Below are positions 27,347 to 36,409 of a stretch of DNA of 64,000 nt, piece after piece; positions within the stretch are counted from its first letter, which is position 1; the number at the start of each line of letters is the position of its first letter. Below the pieces are notes generated by a model. That model saw only the letters and a program-made list of their open reading frames with translations. It did not search any database and was not told the origin of the DNA. Made by a program: the position numbers and the translations under genes. The stretch is from Pelomonas candidula (GTDB lineage: Bacteria; Pseudomonadota; Gammaproteobacteria; Burkholderiales; Burkholderiaceae_C). The DNA is taken from assembly GCF_043555985.1 (NCBI RefSeq), contig NZ_JBIGIC010000012.1, forward strand, positions 124,001-188,000. The letters run 5' to 3'.

Positions 27347-28447
27347 ATGGACACACAGCTGTTCGACTACACCAGGCAGGACGCCGCCGGCGCCTGCTCC
27401 ACCGCGCACGCCTGGGCCAAGGTGCCGGCGCCACTGAGCCCGTCCGAGCGCCACGCGCTGGCCGATCGCGCCAAGGCACTGCTCAAGAAGCACGACGCCG
27501 TGCTCGTCGCCCACTACTACGTGGACGGCCTGCTGCAGGACCTGGCGCTGGAGACCGGCGGCATCGTGTCGGACTCGCTGGAAATGGCCCGCTTTGGCCG
27601 CGACCACGCGGCGCAGACGCTGGTCGTCGCCGGCGTGCGCTTCATGGGCGAGACGGCCAAGATCCTCAGCCCGGAAAAGCGCGTGCTGATGCCGGACCTG
27701 GACGCCACCTGCTCGCTGGACCTGGGCTGCCCGGCCGACGACTTCGCGCGCTTTTGCGACGCCCACCCGGACCGCCAGGTCGTCGTCTACGCCAACACCA
27801 GCGCCGCCGTGAAGGCGCGCGCCGACTGGATGGTGACCAGCTCCTGCGCGCTGGAGATCGTGGCCGACCTGCACGCCAGGGGCCAGAAGATCCTCTGGGC
27901 GCCCGACCGCCACCTGGGCCGCTACATCCAGGAGCAGACCGGTGCCGACATGCTGATGTGGAACGGCGCCTGCATCGTGCACGACGAGTTCAAGGGGCTG
28001 GAGCTGGAGCTGCTGCGCGAGCAGCACCCGGGCGCACAGATCCTCGTCCACCCCGAGTCGCCCAAGAGCGTCGTCGACATGGCCCACGTGGTGGGTTCCA
28101 CGTCGGCACTGATCAAGGCCGTCGTCGAGGGTTCGGCGCAGGAGTACATCGTCGCGACCGACAACGGCATCCTGCACCGCATGCGCCAGCTGGCGCCGGG
28201 CAAGACGCTGATCGAGGCGCCGACGGCCGGCAACAGCGCCACGTGCAAGAGCTGCGCCCACTGCCCGTGGATGGCAATGAACGGTCTGGCCAATCTGGTG
28301 GACTGCCTGGAGAGCGGCCAGCCGGAGATCCACGTCGACGAGCCCATCCGCATCGAGGCCCAGCGCTGCATCAACCGCATGCTCGATTTCACGGCCGCGC
28401 GAAAGAAGGCCGCTGCCGGCATGACGCCGGGCATCGGCGCCGCCTGA
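27347..28447 (+). CDS. nadA: Quinolinate synthase A
   Basis: NadA, 366 residues, condenses iminoaspartate with dihydroxyacetone phosphate to quinolinate in NAD synthesis and carries a [4Fe-4S] cluster. Visible motifs: VAHYYVDGLLQDLA, GVRFMGETAKIL, then the three cluster cysteines in DATCSLDLGCP, TSSCALE and the C-terminal CKSCAHCPWMAMN. The ATG at 27347 starts the conserved N-terminus; earlier in-frame residues are not NadA-like. Its partner nadB lies on the opposite strand 2.5 kb away. A 160-bp palindrome begins immediately after the stop codon. Confidence 0.95.
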   Translation: MDTQLFDYTRQDAAGACSTAHAWAKVPAPLSPSERHALADRAKALLKKHDAVLVAHYYVDGLLQDLALETGGIVSDSLEMARFGRDHAAQTLVVAGVRFMGETAKILSPEKRVLMPDLDATCSLDLGCPADDFARFCDAHPDRQVVVYANTSAAVKARADWMVTSSCALEIVADLHARGQKILWAPDRHLGRYIQEQTGADMLMWNGACIVHDEFKGLELELLREQHPGAQILVHPESPKSVVDMAHVVGSTSALIKAVVEGSAQEYIVATDNGILHRMRQLAPGKTLIEAPTAGNSATCKSCAHCPWMAMNGLANLVDCLESGQPEIHVDEPIRIEAQRCINRMLDFTAARKKAAAGMTPGIGAA

Positions 28448-28607
28448 GGAAACACCGGGCGAGCCCCTCGCGCGCAGCGCATCCCGGCTTGGGGCGTCCT
28501 GCTGCGTTGCAAATGCTCGCTGGGTGTTCAACCCGGCAGCGCTTTGCGCCTTGCAGCACACTCCCAACCCGGGCGCGCTGCATCGCGGGGGCTCGTCCGG
28601 TGTTTCC
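28448..28607. repeat. 160-bp imperfect palindrome (long inverted repeat) between nadA and comFB
   Basis: The stretch begins GGAAACACCGGGCGAGCCCC right after the nadA stop and ends with the near-exact reverse complement GGGGCTCGTCCGGTGTTTCC. Similarity between the arms continues inward with a few mismatches and one-base shifts (CGCG, GCAGCGC, CCCGG, TTGGG, then GCTGC and GCAAA blocks) almost to the centre near 28527. It could fold into one very long hairpin. It may be a miniature transposable/extragenic palindromic element or a structured 3' end/leader. A TATAAA (28613) follows the right arm, upstream of comFB. Confidence 0.8.
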
Positions 28608-28643
28608 CGCGCTATAAATCGGCATTCCATCGGAGACCGCGCC

Positions 28644-28934
28644 ATGAATGCCGACTTCAGCTCCCTCTACAACCACCACGAGCGCGAAGTCTTCGCGGCC
28701 GTGATCGATGCGTCCAAGGACTACCCCGAGATCGCGGACAGCAACGACCTGCTGTGCGACGTGGCCTGCGTGGCGCTGAACCGCCTGCCCCCGCGCTACA
28801 TCCGCCATGAGGTGGACTTCAGCTTCTACCTGACCGAACACGAGCGCCTGGAGATCGACAACGCCATCGCCGAGGCGGTCGGCTATGCCTTCAACTTCGT
28901 GCAGGCGAGGACGGCGCTGCGGGCGAGGAAATGA
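28644..28934 (+). CDS. ComFB-family protein
   Basis: A 96-residue soluble protein of the late-competence ComFB family: NHHEREVFAAVIDA, LLCDVACVALNRLPPRYIRH and the C-terminal helix. ComFB-like proteins occur widely outside competence operons, and some have been linked to second-messenger binding in cyanobacteria; a role here is unknown. The ATG at 28644 has CGGAGA upstream. It lies just after the large palindrome. Confidence 0.83.
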   Translation: MNADFSSLYNHHEREVFAAVIDASKDYPEIADSNDLLCDVACVALNRLPPRYIRHEVDFSFYLTEHERLEIDNAIAEAVGYAFNFVQARTALRARK

Positions 28935-28955
28935 CGCTTGACGTATGACGCCGCA

Positions 28956-29390
28956 GTGCGGCTGGCCGGCGTCGCCATCGCGCTTGCGTGCATCGACGCA
29001 GCTACGGCCGAATGTCAGCTATTGCAGGCGGGCAGCCCGGCGTCACCGGTGCTGGCACGCAAGCTGGATGAGCTGCAGCTTTACCGGAACTGGACCCGCC
29101 CGGACTGCCTGTCGTTGATCGAATGGTCATGCGAGCCCGGGTGGACCGACATCGCGGTTCACGAAAACCACAAGCCGTCGTGCGGTGGTGATCCAAAGAC
29201 CTTCCCCGCCATCGACCACTTCCGCGTCAGCCGGGACCTGAAGGTCGTGCAATGGTTCGACATGCCCAACGCTGAGTACCAGCCGCTGGAGAAGGTCTGC
29301 GAGCACCAGAAGTGCTCGGCGCAGAAGGCACCGGACAGGAAGGCGGCTAGTGCTCCCGCACCGGCACTCAGCGCCTCCGCCGCTCGCTGA
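28956..29390 (+). CDS. Exported hypothetical protein, Cys-rich
   Basis: A protein of about 144 residues from the GTG at 28956 (or 150 from a TTG at 28938), with a signal peptide ending near ATA. Mature cysteines occur in ECQLL, PDCLSL, WSCEPG, PSCGGD, KVCEH and QKCS, suggesting disulfide bonds in the periplasm. I do not recognise the family. It follows comFB closely and its end overlaps the 3' end of nadB on the other strand by 23 bp. Confidence 0.6.
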   Translation: MRLAGVAIALACIDAATAECQLLQAGSPASPVLARKLDELQLYRNWTRPDCLSLIEWSCEPGWTDIAVHENHKPSCGGDPKTFPAIDHFRVSRDLKVVQWFDMPNAEYQPLEKVCEHQKCSAQKAPDRKAASAPAPALSASAAR

Positions 29391-30981
29391 TCAACACCGT
29401 CGGGAAGCTCACCGGCAGCGTCTGCGGGTAGTCGCGGCTGTAGTGCAGGCCACGGCTTTCGTGGCGCATCAGCGCCGAGCGCACGATCAGCTCCGCGCAG
29501 TCCACGAGGTTGCGCAGCTCCAGCAGGTCACGTGTGACGCGGAAGTTGGCGTAGTAGTCGTCGATCTCGCTCTTCAGCAACGCGATGCGGTGCAGCGCGC
29601 GCTCCAGCCGCTTGGTCGTGCGCACGATGCCGACATAGTTCCACATCAGCAGACGCAGCTCATCCCAGTTGTGCGCGATGACGACCTGCTCGTCGGCGTT
29701 CTCGACCTGGCTTTCGTCCCATGCCGGCAGCGGCGCGGCCTCCTGCGGTGCTTGGTTGAGGATGTCGGCCGCGCAGGTCTGGCCCAGCACGACGCACTCC
29801 AGCAGCGAGTTGCTGGCCAGACGGTTGGCGCCGTGCAGGCCGGTGTAGCCCGTCTCGCCCACCGCGTACAGGCCTGGCAGGTCGCAGCGGCCGGACAGGT
29901 CCGTCACCGCGCCACCGCACGTGAAGTGCACCGCCGGCACGACAGGGATGGGCTGCTTGGCGATGTCGATGCCCAGCTTCAGGCAGCGCGCGTGGATGGT
30001 CGGGAAATGCTCGATGAGGAAGGCTTCGCCCAGGTGGGTGGCGTCCAGCCACACGTGGTCGAGGCCGTGCTTCTTCATCTCGAAGTCGATGGCGCGGGCG
30101 ACGATGTCGCGCGGCGCCAGCTCCATGCGCTCGTCGTGCGCGGCCATGAAGCGTGTGCCGTCGGGCAACTTGAGGTGGCCACCCTCGCCGCGCAGCGCCT
30201 CGGTGATGAGGAAGCTGCGCTCCTGCGGGTGGTAGAGGCAGGTCGGGTGGAACTGGATGAACTCCATGTTCGCGACGCGGCAGCCGGCGCGCCAGGCCAT
30301 CGCGATGCCGTCGCCGGTCGACGTGTCCGGGTTGGTCGTGTAGCGGTAGACCTTGCCGGCGCCGCCGGTGGCCAGCACGACGGCACGCGCGGCCAGCGTC
30401 TCGACGCGCTGGGTGTCGATGTCCAGCGCGTAGACGCCATAGACGCGCGGCGGCTCGTCGCGCTGCGCGTGGCGGGACGTGATGAGGTCCAGCGCCATCC
30501 AGCGTTCACACAGCTTGATGTTGGGGTGGCGGCGCGCCACGTCCAGTAGTTGCTCGTGGATGGCCTTGCCGGTGGCGTCGGCCGCGTGGGCGATGCGGCG
30601 CACCGCGTGGCCGCCCTCACGCGTCAGGTGCAGGCCCATCGGGCCTGTGTCGTCTGGCGTGAACGGCACGCCCTGCTCCACCAGCCAGCCCACGGCGGCG
30701 GCGCTGCGCTCGGCGATGAAGCGGGCCGTGCCCTCGTCGACGAGGCCGGCGCCGGCATCCTGCGTGTCGCGCACATGGCTGTCGATGCTGTCGTCGCTGC
30801 CGAGCACGCCGACGATGCCGCCCTGGGCCCAGGCCGTGGCGGCCTCGCCCAGTTCGCGCTTGGCCAGCACGACGACGGGCACGGAGTCGGCCAGGTGCAG
30901 GGCCACGGTGAGACCGGCCAGGCCGGCGCCGATGATGACGACGGGGGCGTCGTCCGGGGGAGCAGCAGTCATGGCAGGCAT
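29368..30981 (-). CDS. nadB: L-aspartate oxidase
   Basis: NadB, about 537 residues, a flavoprotein that oxidises L-aspartate to iminoaspartate for NadA. The N-terminal FAD motif is VVIIGAGLAGLTVALHLAD. The family signature AWAQGGIVGVLG follows, then SIDSHVRDTQDAGAGL, the catalytic region HFTCGGA with GLYAVGETGYTGLHGANRLASNSLLE (seen in pieces), and the C-terminal helical domain. Two starts are possible, 30981 and 30972; GCGGGA lies just before the first. It is transcribed away from the S9 peptidase gene. Confidence 0.94.
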   Translation of the reverse strand: MPAMTAAPPDDAPVVIIGAGLAGLTVALHLADSVPVVVLAKRELGEAATAWAQGGIVGVLGSDDSIDSHVRDTQDAGAGLVDEGTARFIAERSAAAVGWLVEQGVPFTPDDTGPMGLHLTREGGHAVRRIAHAADATGKAIHEQLLDVARRHPNIKLCERWMALDLITSRHAQRDEPPRVYGVYALDIDTQRVETLAARAVVLATGGAGKVYRYTTNPDTSTGDGIAMAWRAGCRVANMEFIQFHPTCLYHPQERSFLITEALRGEGGHLKLPDGTRFMAAHDERMELAPRDIVARAIDFEMKKHGLDHVWLDATHLGEAFLIEHFPTIHARCLKLGIDIAKQPIPVVPAVHFTCGGAVTDLSGRCDLPGLYAVGETGYTGLHGANRLASNSLLECVVLGQTCAADILNQAPQEAAPLPAWDESQVENADEQVVIAHNWDELRLLMWNYVGIVRTTKRLERALHRIALLKSEIDDYYANFRVTRDLLELRNLVDCAELIVRSALMRHESRGLHYSRDYPQTLPVSFPTVLISERRRR

Positions 30982-31193
30982 TGTCCCGCAGCGATCTGGC
31001 TCCATGCCGCTGGGCTTTCGTATCCCGGGGAGGATCGCTTGATGCAGGCGCCGCATCGTGCCGTGGCGCTCATCGCCACCGCCCCGCAGCCCGCGGTCCC
31101 GGGGGGCAAATAAGCACCTGCTTGCGTAACGCCACGGTGGGACGCGGCCTTATGCTCCGCGCCGCTGTCGCAGAAGCAGCCGTGGAGGAGACC

Positions 31194-33200
31194 TTGAAGA
31201 CTGTCAAACGCTGGGCCGGCGCCATCGCCGGCGTGTTGTTGTTCGCGACCTGCGCGCGCGCCGCGCTGCCGCCGGCCGAGCTGTTCTACAAGGATGCGGA
31301 CATCCTGGAGGCGGTGCTATCCCCTTCCGGGCGACTGCTGGCGCTGACGACGAGCAAAGGCATGCCACGCGTCGGGATGGTGGTGATCGACCTTGCCCCT
31401 GCCGGCGGGCGCCTGAGCACGACACGGGTGACCTACGCCGACGTGGCAGACGTGCGCTGGGTCAATGACGAGCAGCTGGTATTCAGCGTGACGGACCTCG
31501 TCGACGGCAGTGGCACGGTCGATGACGGCCCAGGCCTCTTCACCGTGAAGGCGGACGGTTCGCACTTTCGCCAACTCGTGAACCGGAGCTGGGCAGCTGA
31601 TGGCGGCGTGAGCGATCCGCACAGCTGGCGACTGAGCTGGAACCATCGCCTTGTTGCCGTGCCACCGTCGCAACCCGGCAAAGTCAACGAAGAAGTCCTG
31701 CTCGAGGAATTCGGGACGGATGAAAGCGACACCAGCGTCAGCCTGATGTGGCTGAACGTGGTCAAGACCACCACGCGCCTGGTCGACGACCGGCAACTGC
31801 CGGGCGGCGCCAGCGCCTGGATGACCGACAGCCTGGGCCAGCCGCGCGTCGCCTTCACGTACGACAAGAGCCGCATTTCAGCCTACTGGCTGCAGCCAGG
31901 CAGCCAGAAGTGGTCGAGGCTCTACGAAAGCGGACTGTTCGACCAGCCATTCCAGGTCGAGGCCATCGACGGCAATGGCACCCTGTTCGTATCGCGCCCG
32001 CAGGGGCCGCGGGGCGACGCCGTGTTGAGCCGCTACGACGCCAAGCGCGGCGCGCCCGAGGACAAGCCGCTGGTGTCCACGCCCGGCTTCGACTTCCAGG
32101 GTTTCCTCGTCACCGGCGACGCGGGCAAGACGCTGGGCGTGCGCGTCACCGTTGACGGCGAGACGACCGCCTGGTTCGACCCGGCGATGAAGGCCTTCCA
32201 GGACCGCGTCGACACCGAGTTTCCCAATCACGTCAACCGCATCAGCTGCCGTCGCTGCGGCGCACCCGACATGGTGGCGCTGGTGCGTTCCTACAGCGAC
32301 CAGGACCCGGGCGCCCTCTACCTGTTCCAGGCCAAGCCGCCAGAGGGCCAGCAGAACTGGCAGTTCCTCCAGGCCGTTCGCCCGGACATCGCCCCCGCGC
32401 AGATGGCGACACTGGAGTTGCAGCGCGTCAAGGCACGTGACGGGCTGGAGCTGCCGGTGTGGATCACCCGCCCGCCTGGTGCCAAAGGCCCACTGCCCGC
32501 GGTGGTGCTGGTGCACGGCGGCCCGTGGGTGCGCGGTACGCAATGGCGGTGGGACGCCGACGCGCAGTTCCTCGCCTCGCGCGGCTACGTCGTCATCGAG
32601 CCCGAGTTCCGCGGCAGCACCGGCTACGGCTATGGCCTCTACCGCGCGGGCTTCAAGCAATGGGGCCAGGCCATGCAAGACGACGTGGCCGACGCATTGC
32701 TGTGGGCCCAGCAGCAGGGCATCGCCAGCGACAAGGCCTGCATTGCCGGCGCCAGCTACGGCGGCTACAGCACGCTGATGGGCCTGGTGAAGCACCCCAA
32801 GCTGTACCGCTGCGGCGTCGCCTGGATGGCAGTGACCGACATGGACCTCTACGTCAACGGCTCGTGGAGCGTCTTCGACGACATCGGCGAAAGCGCCCGC
32901 AAGTACTCCATCCCTGACCTGGTGAGCGACGCCACGAAGGACGCCGCCATGATCGCCGCCAACTCGCCAGTGAAGCAGGCCGCGCGCATCAAGGCGCCAG
33001 TGCTGCTGGCCTTCGGCGAGGACGACCGCCGCGTGCCGCTGACGCACGGCAAACGCATGCGTGATGCGCTGCGCGAGGCCGGCAACGACCCGGTCTGGAT
33101 CACCTACGCCGGTGAGGGCCACGGCTTCGGCAACGTGAAGAACCGCATCGACTTCGCCGAGCGCATGGCTGCCTTCCTGGCCAAGCACCTTCAGCCCTGA
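31194..33200 (+). CDS. Exported prolyl-oligopeptidase-family (S9) peptidase
   Basis: A protein of about 668 residues: signal peptide (KTVKRWAGAIAGVLLFATCARA), an N-terminal beta-propeller-like region, and a C-terminal alpha/beta-hydrolase domain with VVLVHGGPWVRG, nucleophile Ser in GASYGGYSTL, Asp in FGEDDRRVP and His in GEGHGF. Start choice: the TTG at 31194 has GGAGGAG just upstream and begins the signal peptide; ATG 31152 and GTG 31182 are in-frame alternatives. It precedes an S46 dipeptidyl-peptidase, so the two probably cooperate in breaking down peptides outside the cytoplasm. Confidence 0.85.
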   Translation: MKTVKRWAGAIAGVLLFATCARAALPPAELFYKDADILEAVLSPSGRLLALTTSKGMPRVGMVVIDLAPAGGRLSTTRVTYADVADVRWVNDEQLVFSVTDLVDGSGTVDDGPGLFTVKADGSHFRQLVNRSWAADGGVSDPHSWRLSWNHRLVAVPPSQPGKVNEEVLLEEFGTDESDTSVSLMWLNVVKTTTRLVDDRQLPGGASAWMTDSLGQPRVAFTYDKSRISAYWLQPGSQKWSRLYESGLFDQPFQVEAIDGNGTLFVSRPQGPRGDAVLSRYDAKRGAPEDKPLVSTPGFDFQGFLVTGDAGKTLGVRVTVDGETTAWFDPAMKAFQDRVDTEFPNHVNRISCRRCGAPDMVALVRSYSDQDPGALYLFQAKPPEGQQNWQFLQAVRPDIAPAQMATLELQRVKARDGLELPVWITRPPGAKGPLPAVVLVHGGPWVRGTQWRWDADAQFLASRGYVVIEPEFRGSTGYGYGLYRAGFKQWGQAMQDDVADALLWAQQQGIASDKACIAGASYGGYSTLMGLVKHPKLYRCGVAWMAVTDMDLYVNGSWSVFDDIGESARKYSIPDLVSDATKDAAMIAANSPVKQAARIKAPVLLAFGEDDRRVPLTHGKRMRDALREAGNDPVWITYAGEGHGFGNVKNRIDFAERMAAFLAKHLQP

Positions 33201-33293
33201 GCCTGCAAGATACGAGGCAGCATTGCCTGCTTCATCCTGTGGATGAGCAGCCTCGGCCTGGGGTTAGCCCGGCGGCCCGCCACCGAGGCGCGG

Positions 33294-33315
33294 TGGGAAA
33301 GTCGGCGCTTTCCCA
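33294..33315 (+). promoter_or_regulatory. Hairpin just upstream of the S46 peptidase ribosome binding site
   Basis: TGGGAAAG-TCGGCG-CTTTCCCA is a perfect 8-bp stem with a 6-nt loop ending 5 nt before AGGAG (33321-33325). It lacks a U-run, so it is more likely a leader or processing structure between the two peptidase genes than a terminator. Confidence 0.5.
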
Positions 33316-33333
33316 ACCTCAGGAGTGCGCCCC

Positions 33334-35394
33334 ATGCGCAAGACGATGTTGACCGTGCTGCTCGCCAGCACGCCGCTGGCCTGGTCCGCCGAAGGGATGT
33401 GGACGCTGGACAACCCGCCGCTGGCCAGGATGAAGGCCGAGCTGGGCGCCGCGCCGGACGCGGCCTGGTTCGAGCACGTGATGCGCGGCTCGGCCCGCAT
33501 TGCCGGCGGCTGCTCGGCGTCGTTCGTGTCGCCCGAAGGCCTGGTGCTGACCAACCACCACTGCGCCGTCAACTGTGTGGAGCAGCTGTCCACGCCCGAG
33601 CAGGACCGCGTGAAGCAGGGCTTCCTGGCCCGGGAGCGCAGCCAGGAGGTGGCCTGCCCGGCGATGGAGGTGAACCGGCTGGAGGCCATCTCCGACGTGA
33701 CCAAGGACGTGAAGGCCGCCACCAAAGGGCTGCAGGGCCAGGCCTTCAAGGACGCCTACAACGCCGCCACCGCCAAGATCACGCAAGCCTGCACCGGCGA
33801 CGCCGGTGCCACGCGCCGCTGCGACGTGGTGGACCTGTACCACGGCGGCCAGTACAAGCTCTACCGCTACCACCGCTTCCAGGACGTGCGACTGGTGTTC
33901 GCGCCCGAGCAGCCGGTGGCCTTCTTCGGCGGCGACCCGGACAACTTCAACTTCCCGCGCTACGACTTCGACATGTCGGTCGTACGCGTCTACGAGGACG
34001 GCAAGCCCGCCGCCGTGAAGGACTGGCTGCCCATCAACCCCAACGGCCCGCAGGCCGGCGAAGCCGTCTTCGTGACCGGCCACCCCGGCAGCACGCAGCG
34101 CGGCTACACGATGGCCCAGCTGCAGGAGCTGCGCGCGCATGACCTGCTGGGCTGGCTGCTGAGGCTGTCCGAGTTCCGCGGCCGGCTCATCGGCTACAGC
34201 GAGCGCAGCCCCGAGGCCGCCCGCCAGGCCAACGCCACGCTGTTCGGCGTGGAGAACGGCTTCAAGGCGCTGAACGGCGAGTTGGCCGCGCTGAACGACG
34301 AGACGCTGATGGCCACCAAGGCCAGGGACGAGGCGGCGCTGCGCCGGTTCGTCGCCGGTCGCAAGGACCTGCCACCCGAGACGGCCAAGGCCTGGGACGC
34401 CATCGCCGGCGCGCTGACGAGCTACGACGCCTTCCGCAACGCGAACCTGATGATCGCCAACGGCGCGGCGTTCGACAGCGCGCTGTTCCGCCAGGCGCGG
34501 CGCCTGGTGCGCGGCACCGTCGAGCGCGAGCTGCCCAACGAGAAGCGCCTGCCCGAGTACGCCGAAGCGGCGATGCCGCAGATGCAGGCCCTGCTCTTCT
34601 CCAAGGCGCCTGTCTACCCGGACTTCGAGAAAAACAAGCTCGGCTTCACGCTCACCAAGATGCGCGAGTACCTGGGCACCGACCACCCGCTGGTCAAGCA
34701 GGTGCTGGGCGGCGACAGCCCCGAGCAGGTGGCCGCCCGGCTGGTGGACGGCAGCAAGCTGGCCGACCTGGCCGTGCGCCGCCAGCTGTGGGACGGCGGC
34801 GCCGCGGCCGTGCGCGCCAGCGACGACCCGATGGTCAAGCTGGCACTGGCCATCGACGACGCCGCGCGCGACCTGCGCAAGCGCTACGAGCGCGAGGTGG
34901 AGGCCGTCGTCCAGAAGAACACCGAGCTGATCGCGGCGGCCCGTTTCGCGCAGAGCGGCACCGGTATCTATCCCGATGCCACGTTCACGCTGCGCCTGAG
35001 CTACGGCCGCGTGCAGGGCTGGAAGGAGGGTGACAACGACGTCCCGCCCTTCACCCGCACCGCCGGCCTGTTCGCCCGCGCCACCGGCGCCGAACCCTAC
35101 GCGCTGCCGCCGAGCTGGCTGGCCGCCAAGGCCAGGCTGGACCCGAACCGCCCGTTCAACTTCGTGACCACCAACGACATCATCGGCGGCAACTCCGGCA
35201 GCCCGATGCTGAACGCCAAGGGCGAAGTGGTGGGGCTGGTCTTCGACGGCAACATCCACTCGCTGGGCGGCGCCTTCGGCTACGACCCGCGCAACAACCG
35301 CGCCGTGGCGGTGGACACGGCCATCATCGTGGAGGCGCTGGACAAGGTCTACGACGCGCAGGCGCTGCTGAAGGAACTGACCGGCAAGCGCTGA
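33334..35394 (+). CDS. S46-family dipeptidyl-peptidase (DPP7/DPP11-like)
   Basis: An exported serine peptidase of 686 residues. A signal peptide (about 1-18, ending WSA) is followed by EGMWTLDN, the usual mature start of DPP7-type enzymes. Catalytic His lies in GLVLTNHHC (His75/76), Asp in the NFPRYDFD region, and Ser621 in GNSGSPMLN. The family removes dipeptides from peptide N-termini in the periplasm. The residue that separates DPP7 (hydrophobic) from DPP11 (acidic) specificity cannot be assigned reliably by eye: IGGNSGSP is followed by the usual GLVFDGN. The ATG at 33334 has AGGAG 8 nt upstream. Confidence 0.9.
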   Translation: MRKTMLTVLLASTPLAWSAEGMWTLDNPPLARMKAELGAAPDAAWFEHVMRGSARIAGGCSASFVSPEGLVLTNHHCAVNCVEQLSTPEQDRVKQGFLARERSQEVACPAMEVNRLEAISDVTKDVKAATKGLQGQAFKDAYNAATAKITQACTGDAGATRRCDVVDLYHGGQYKLYRYHRFQDVRLVFAPEQPVAFFGGDPDNFNFPRYDFDMSVVRVYEDGKPAAVKDWLPINPNGPQAGEAVFVTGHPGSTQRGYTMAQLQELRAHDLLGWLLRLSEFRGRLIGYSERSPEAARQANATLFGVENGFKALNGELAALNDETLMATKARDEAALRRFVAGRKDLPPETAKAWDAIAGALTSYDAFRNANLMIANGAAFDSALFRQARRLVRGTVERELPNEKRLPEYAEAAMPQMQALLFSKAPVYPDFEKNKLGFTLTKMREYLGTDHPLVKQVLGGDSPEQVAARLVDGSKLADLAVRRQLWDGGAAAVRASDDPMVKLALAIDDAARDLRKRYEREVEAVVQKNTELIAAARFAQSGTGIYPDATFTLRLSYGRVQGWKEGDNDVPPFTRTAGLFARATGAEPYALPPSWLAAKARLDPNRPFNFVTTNDIIGGNSGSPMLNAKGEVVGLVFDGNIHSLGGAFGYDPRNNRAVAVDTAIIVEALDKVYDAQALLKELTGKR

Positions 35395-35407
35395 CGGCGC
35401 CGCGCTG

Positions 35408-36283
35408 TCACTCCCGGAAGCCGTTGGAATGGCGCCGCCATGCCGGCGGCTTCCAGAGATGGGCCAAGCGCAGGCCCCAGGTCTTCTCGTGCGCCATGTC
35501 GCGGAACATGGCCCGCCACTCGTGGGCGTTCAGCCAGAACAGGTTGTGCGTCGGGAACGGGTGCTCCAGCCCGTAGTCCACCGGCTCGCGCTCCGGCTCG
35601 AACGTGCCGAACAGGCGGTCGAACACGATCAGCGTGCCGCCGAAGTTTTTGTCGATGTACTGCGGGTTACGGCCGTGGTGGGCGCGGTGGTGCGACGGCG
35701 TGTTGAAGACGAGCTCGAACCACGCCGGCATGCGGTCGACCCAGGTGGTGTGGACAAAGAACTGGTAGCCCAGGTTCAGCGACAGCGCGAACAGCACCCA
35801 GCGCGGCTCGAAGCCCAGCCACACGGCCGGCAGGTAGAACAGCCAATTGCCGGCGACGGGGTAGAACCAGCTCTGCCGCAGCGCCGTGCCGAAGTTCATC
35901 TTCTCGGAGCCGTGGTGCACGACGTGGGCGCACCAGAACCAGCGGATGCGATGGCTGCCACGGTGGAACCAGTAATACAGAAATTCCACCAGCAGGAACA
36001 AGCCCACGAAGCGCAGCGGCGTGACGGCGATGCTGAAGAGGCGATGGTCGTGGACCCAGCCCATCGCCGGCAGCACCAGCACCGTCAGCAGGAACAGGTC
36101 GGCCACGAGGTAGCTGCCGCCGCTGTTCATGCTGTCGAGCGTGTCGCGGAAGTCGAACACGCCGGTGCGCCGGAACCGCCAGGCCTCCATCGCGATGAAG
36201 ACGCCGAACACGGGCGACAGCACGACCAGCGTCAGGTCGCGCCAGTCGAAATGGCGTTGGTAAAGGTCGAGCAGCCAGTCCAT
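35408..36283 (-). CDS. Sterol desaturase/fatty acid hydroxylase-family membrane protein
   Basis: A 291-residue membrane protein with several hydrophobic segments and the histidine motifs of the di-iron hydroxylase family: FHRGSH, HVVHHGSE and HRAHHGRN, plus the downstream aromatic/Asn motif near RNPQYIDKNFGG. Members hydroxylate or desaturate lipids. The start at 36283 begins MDWLLDLYQ; the much longer frame upstream runs antisense through the AraC gene. The substrate is unknown. It converges on the S46 peptidase (13-nt gap). Confidence 0.87.
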   Translation of the reverse strand: MDWLLDLYQRHFDWRDLTLVVLSPVFGVFIAMEAWRFRRTGVFDFRDTLDSMNSGGSYLVADLFLLTVLVLPAMGWVHDHRLFSIAVTPLRFVGLFLLVEFLYYWFHRGSHRIRWFWCAHVVHHGSEKMNFGTALRQSWFYPVAGNWLFYLPAVWLGFEPRWVLFALSLNLGYQFFVHTTWVDRMPAWFELVFNTPSHHRAHHGRNPQYIDKNFGGTLIVFDRLFGTFEPEREPVDYGLEHPFPTHNLFWLNAHEWRAMFRDMAHEKTWGLRLAHLWKPPAWRRHSNGFRE

Positions 36284-36409
36284 GCCGCGATATTGGCGCC
36301 AAACGCGCCGGGCTTCTTGACGGCAAACCCCGGGTTTTTGACGGATCGCGCCACGGCTGGGGAGATTCCTCACGGCCAGCGCGAAAACGCTGCGGGATGA
36401 TCCCCGGCG

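Noticed and set aside
28448..28643. tRNA or other cloverleaf RNA
   Set aside because: The palindrome folds into a single long hairpin; no cloverleaf arms or TPsiC motif are visible.
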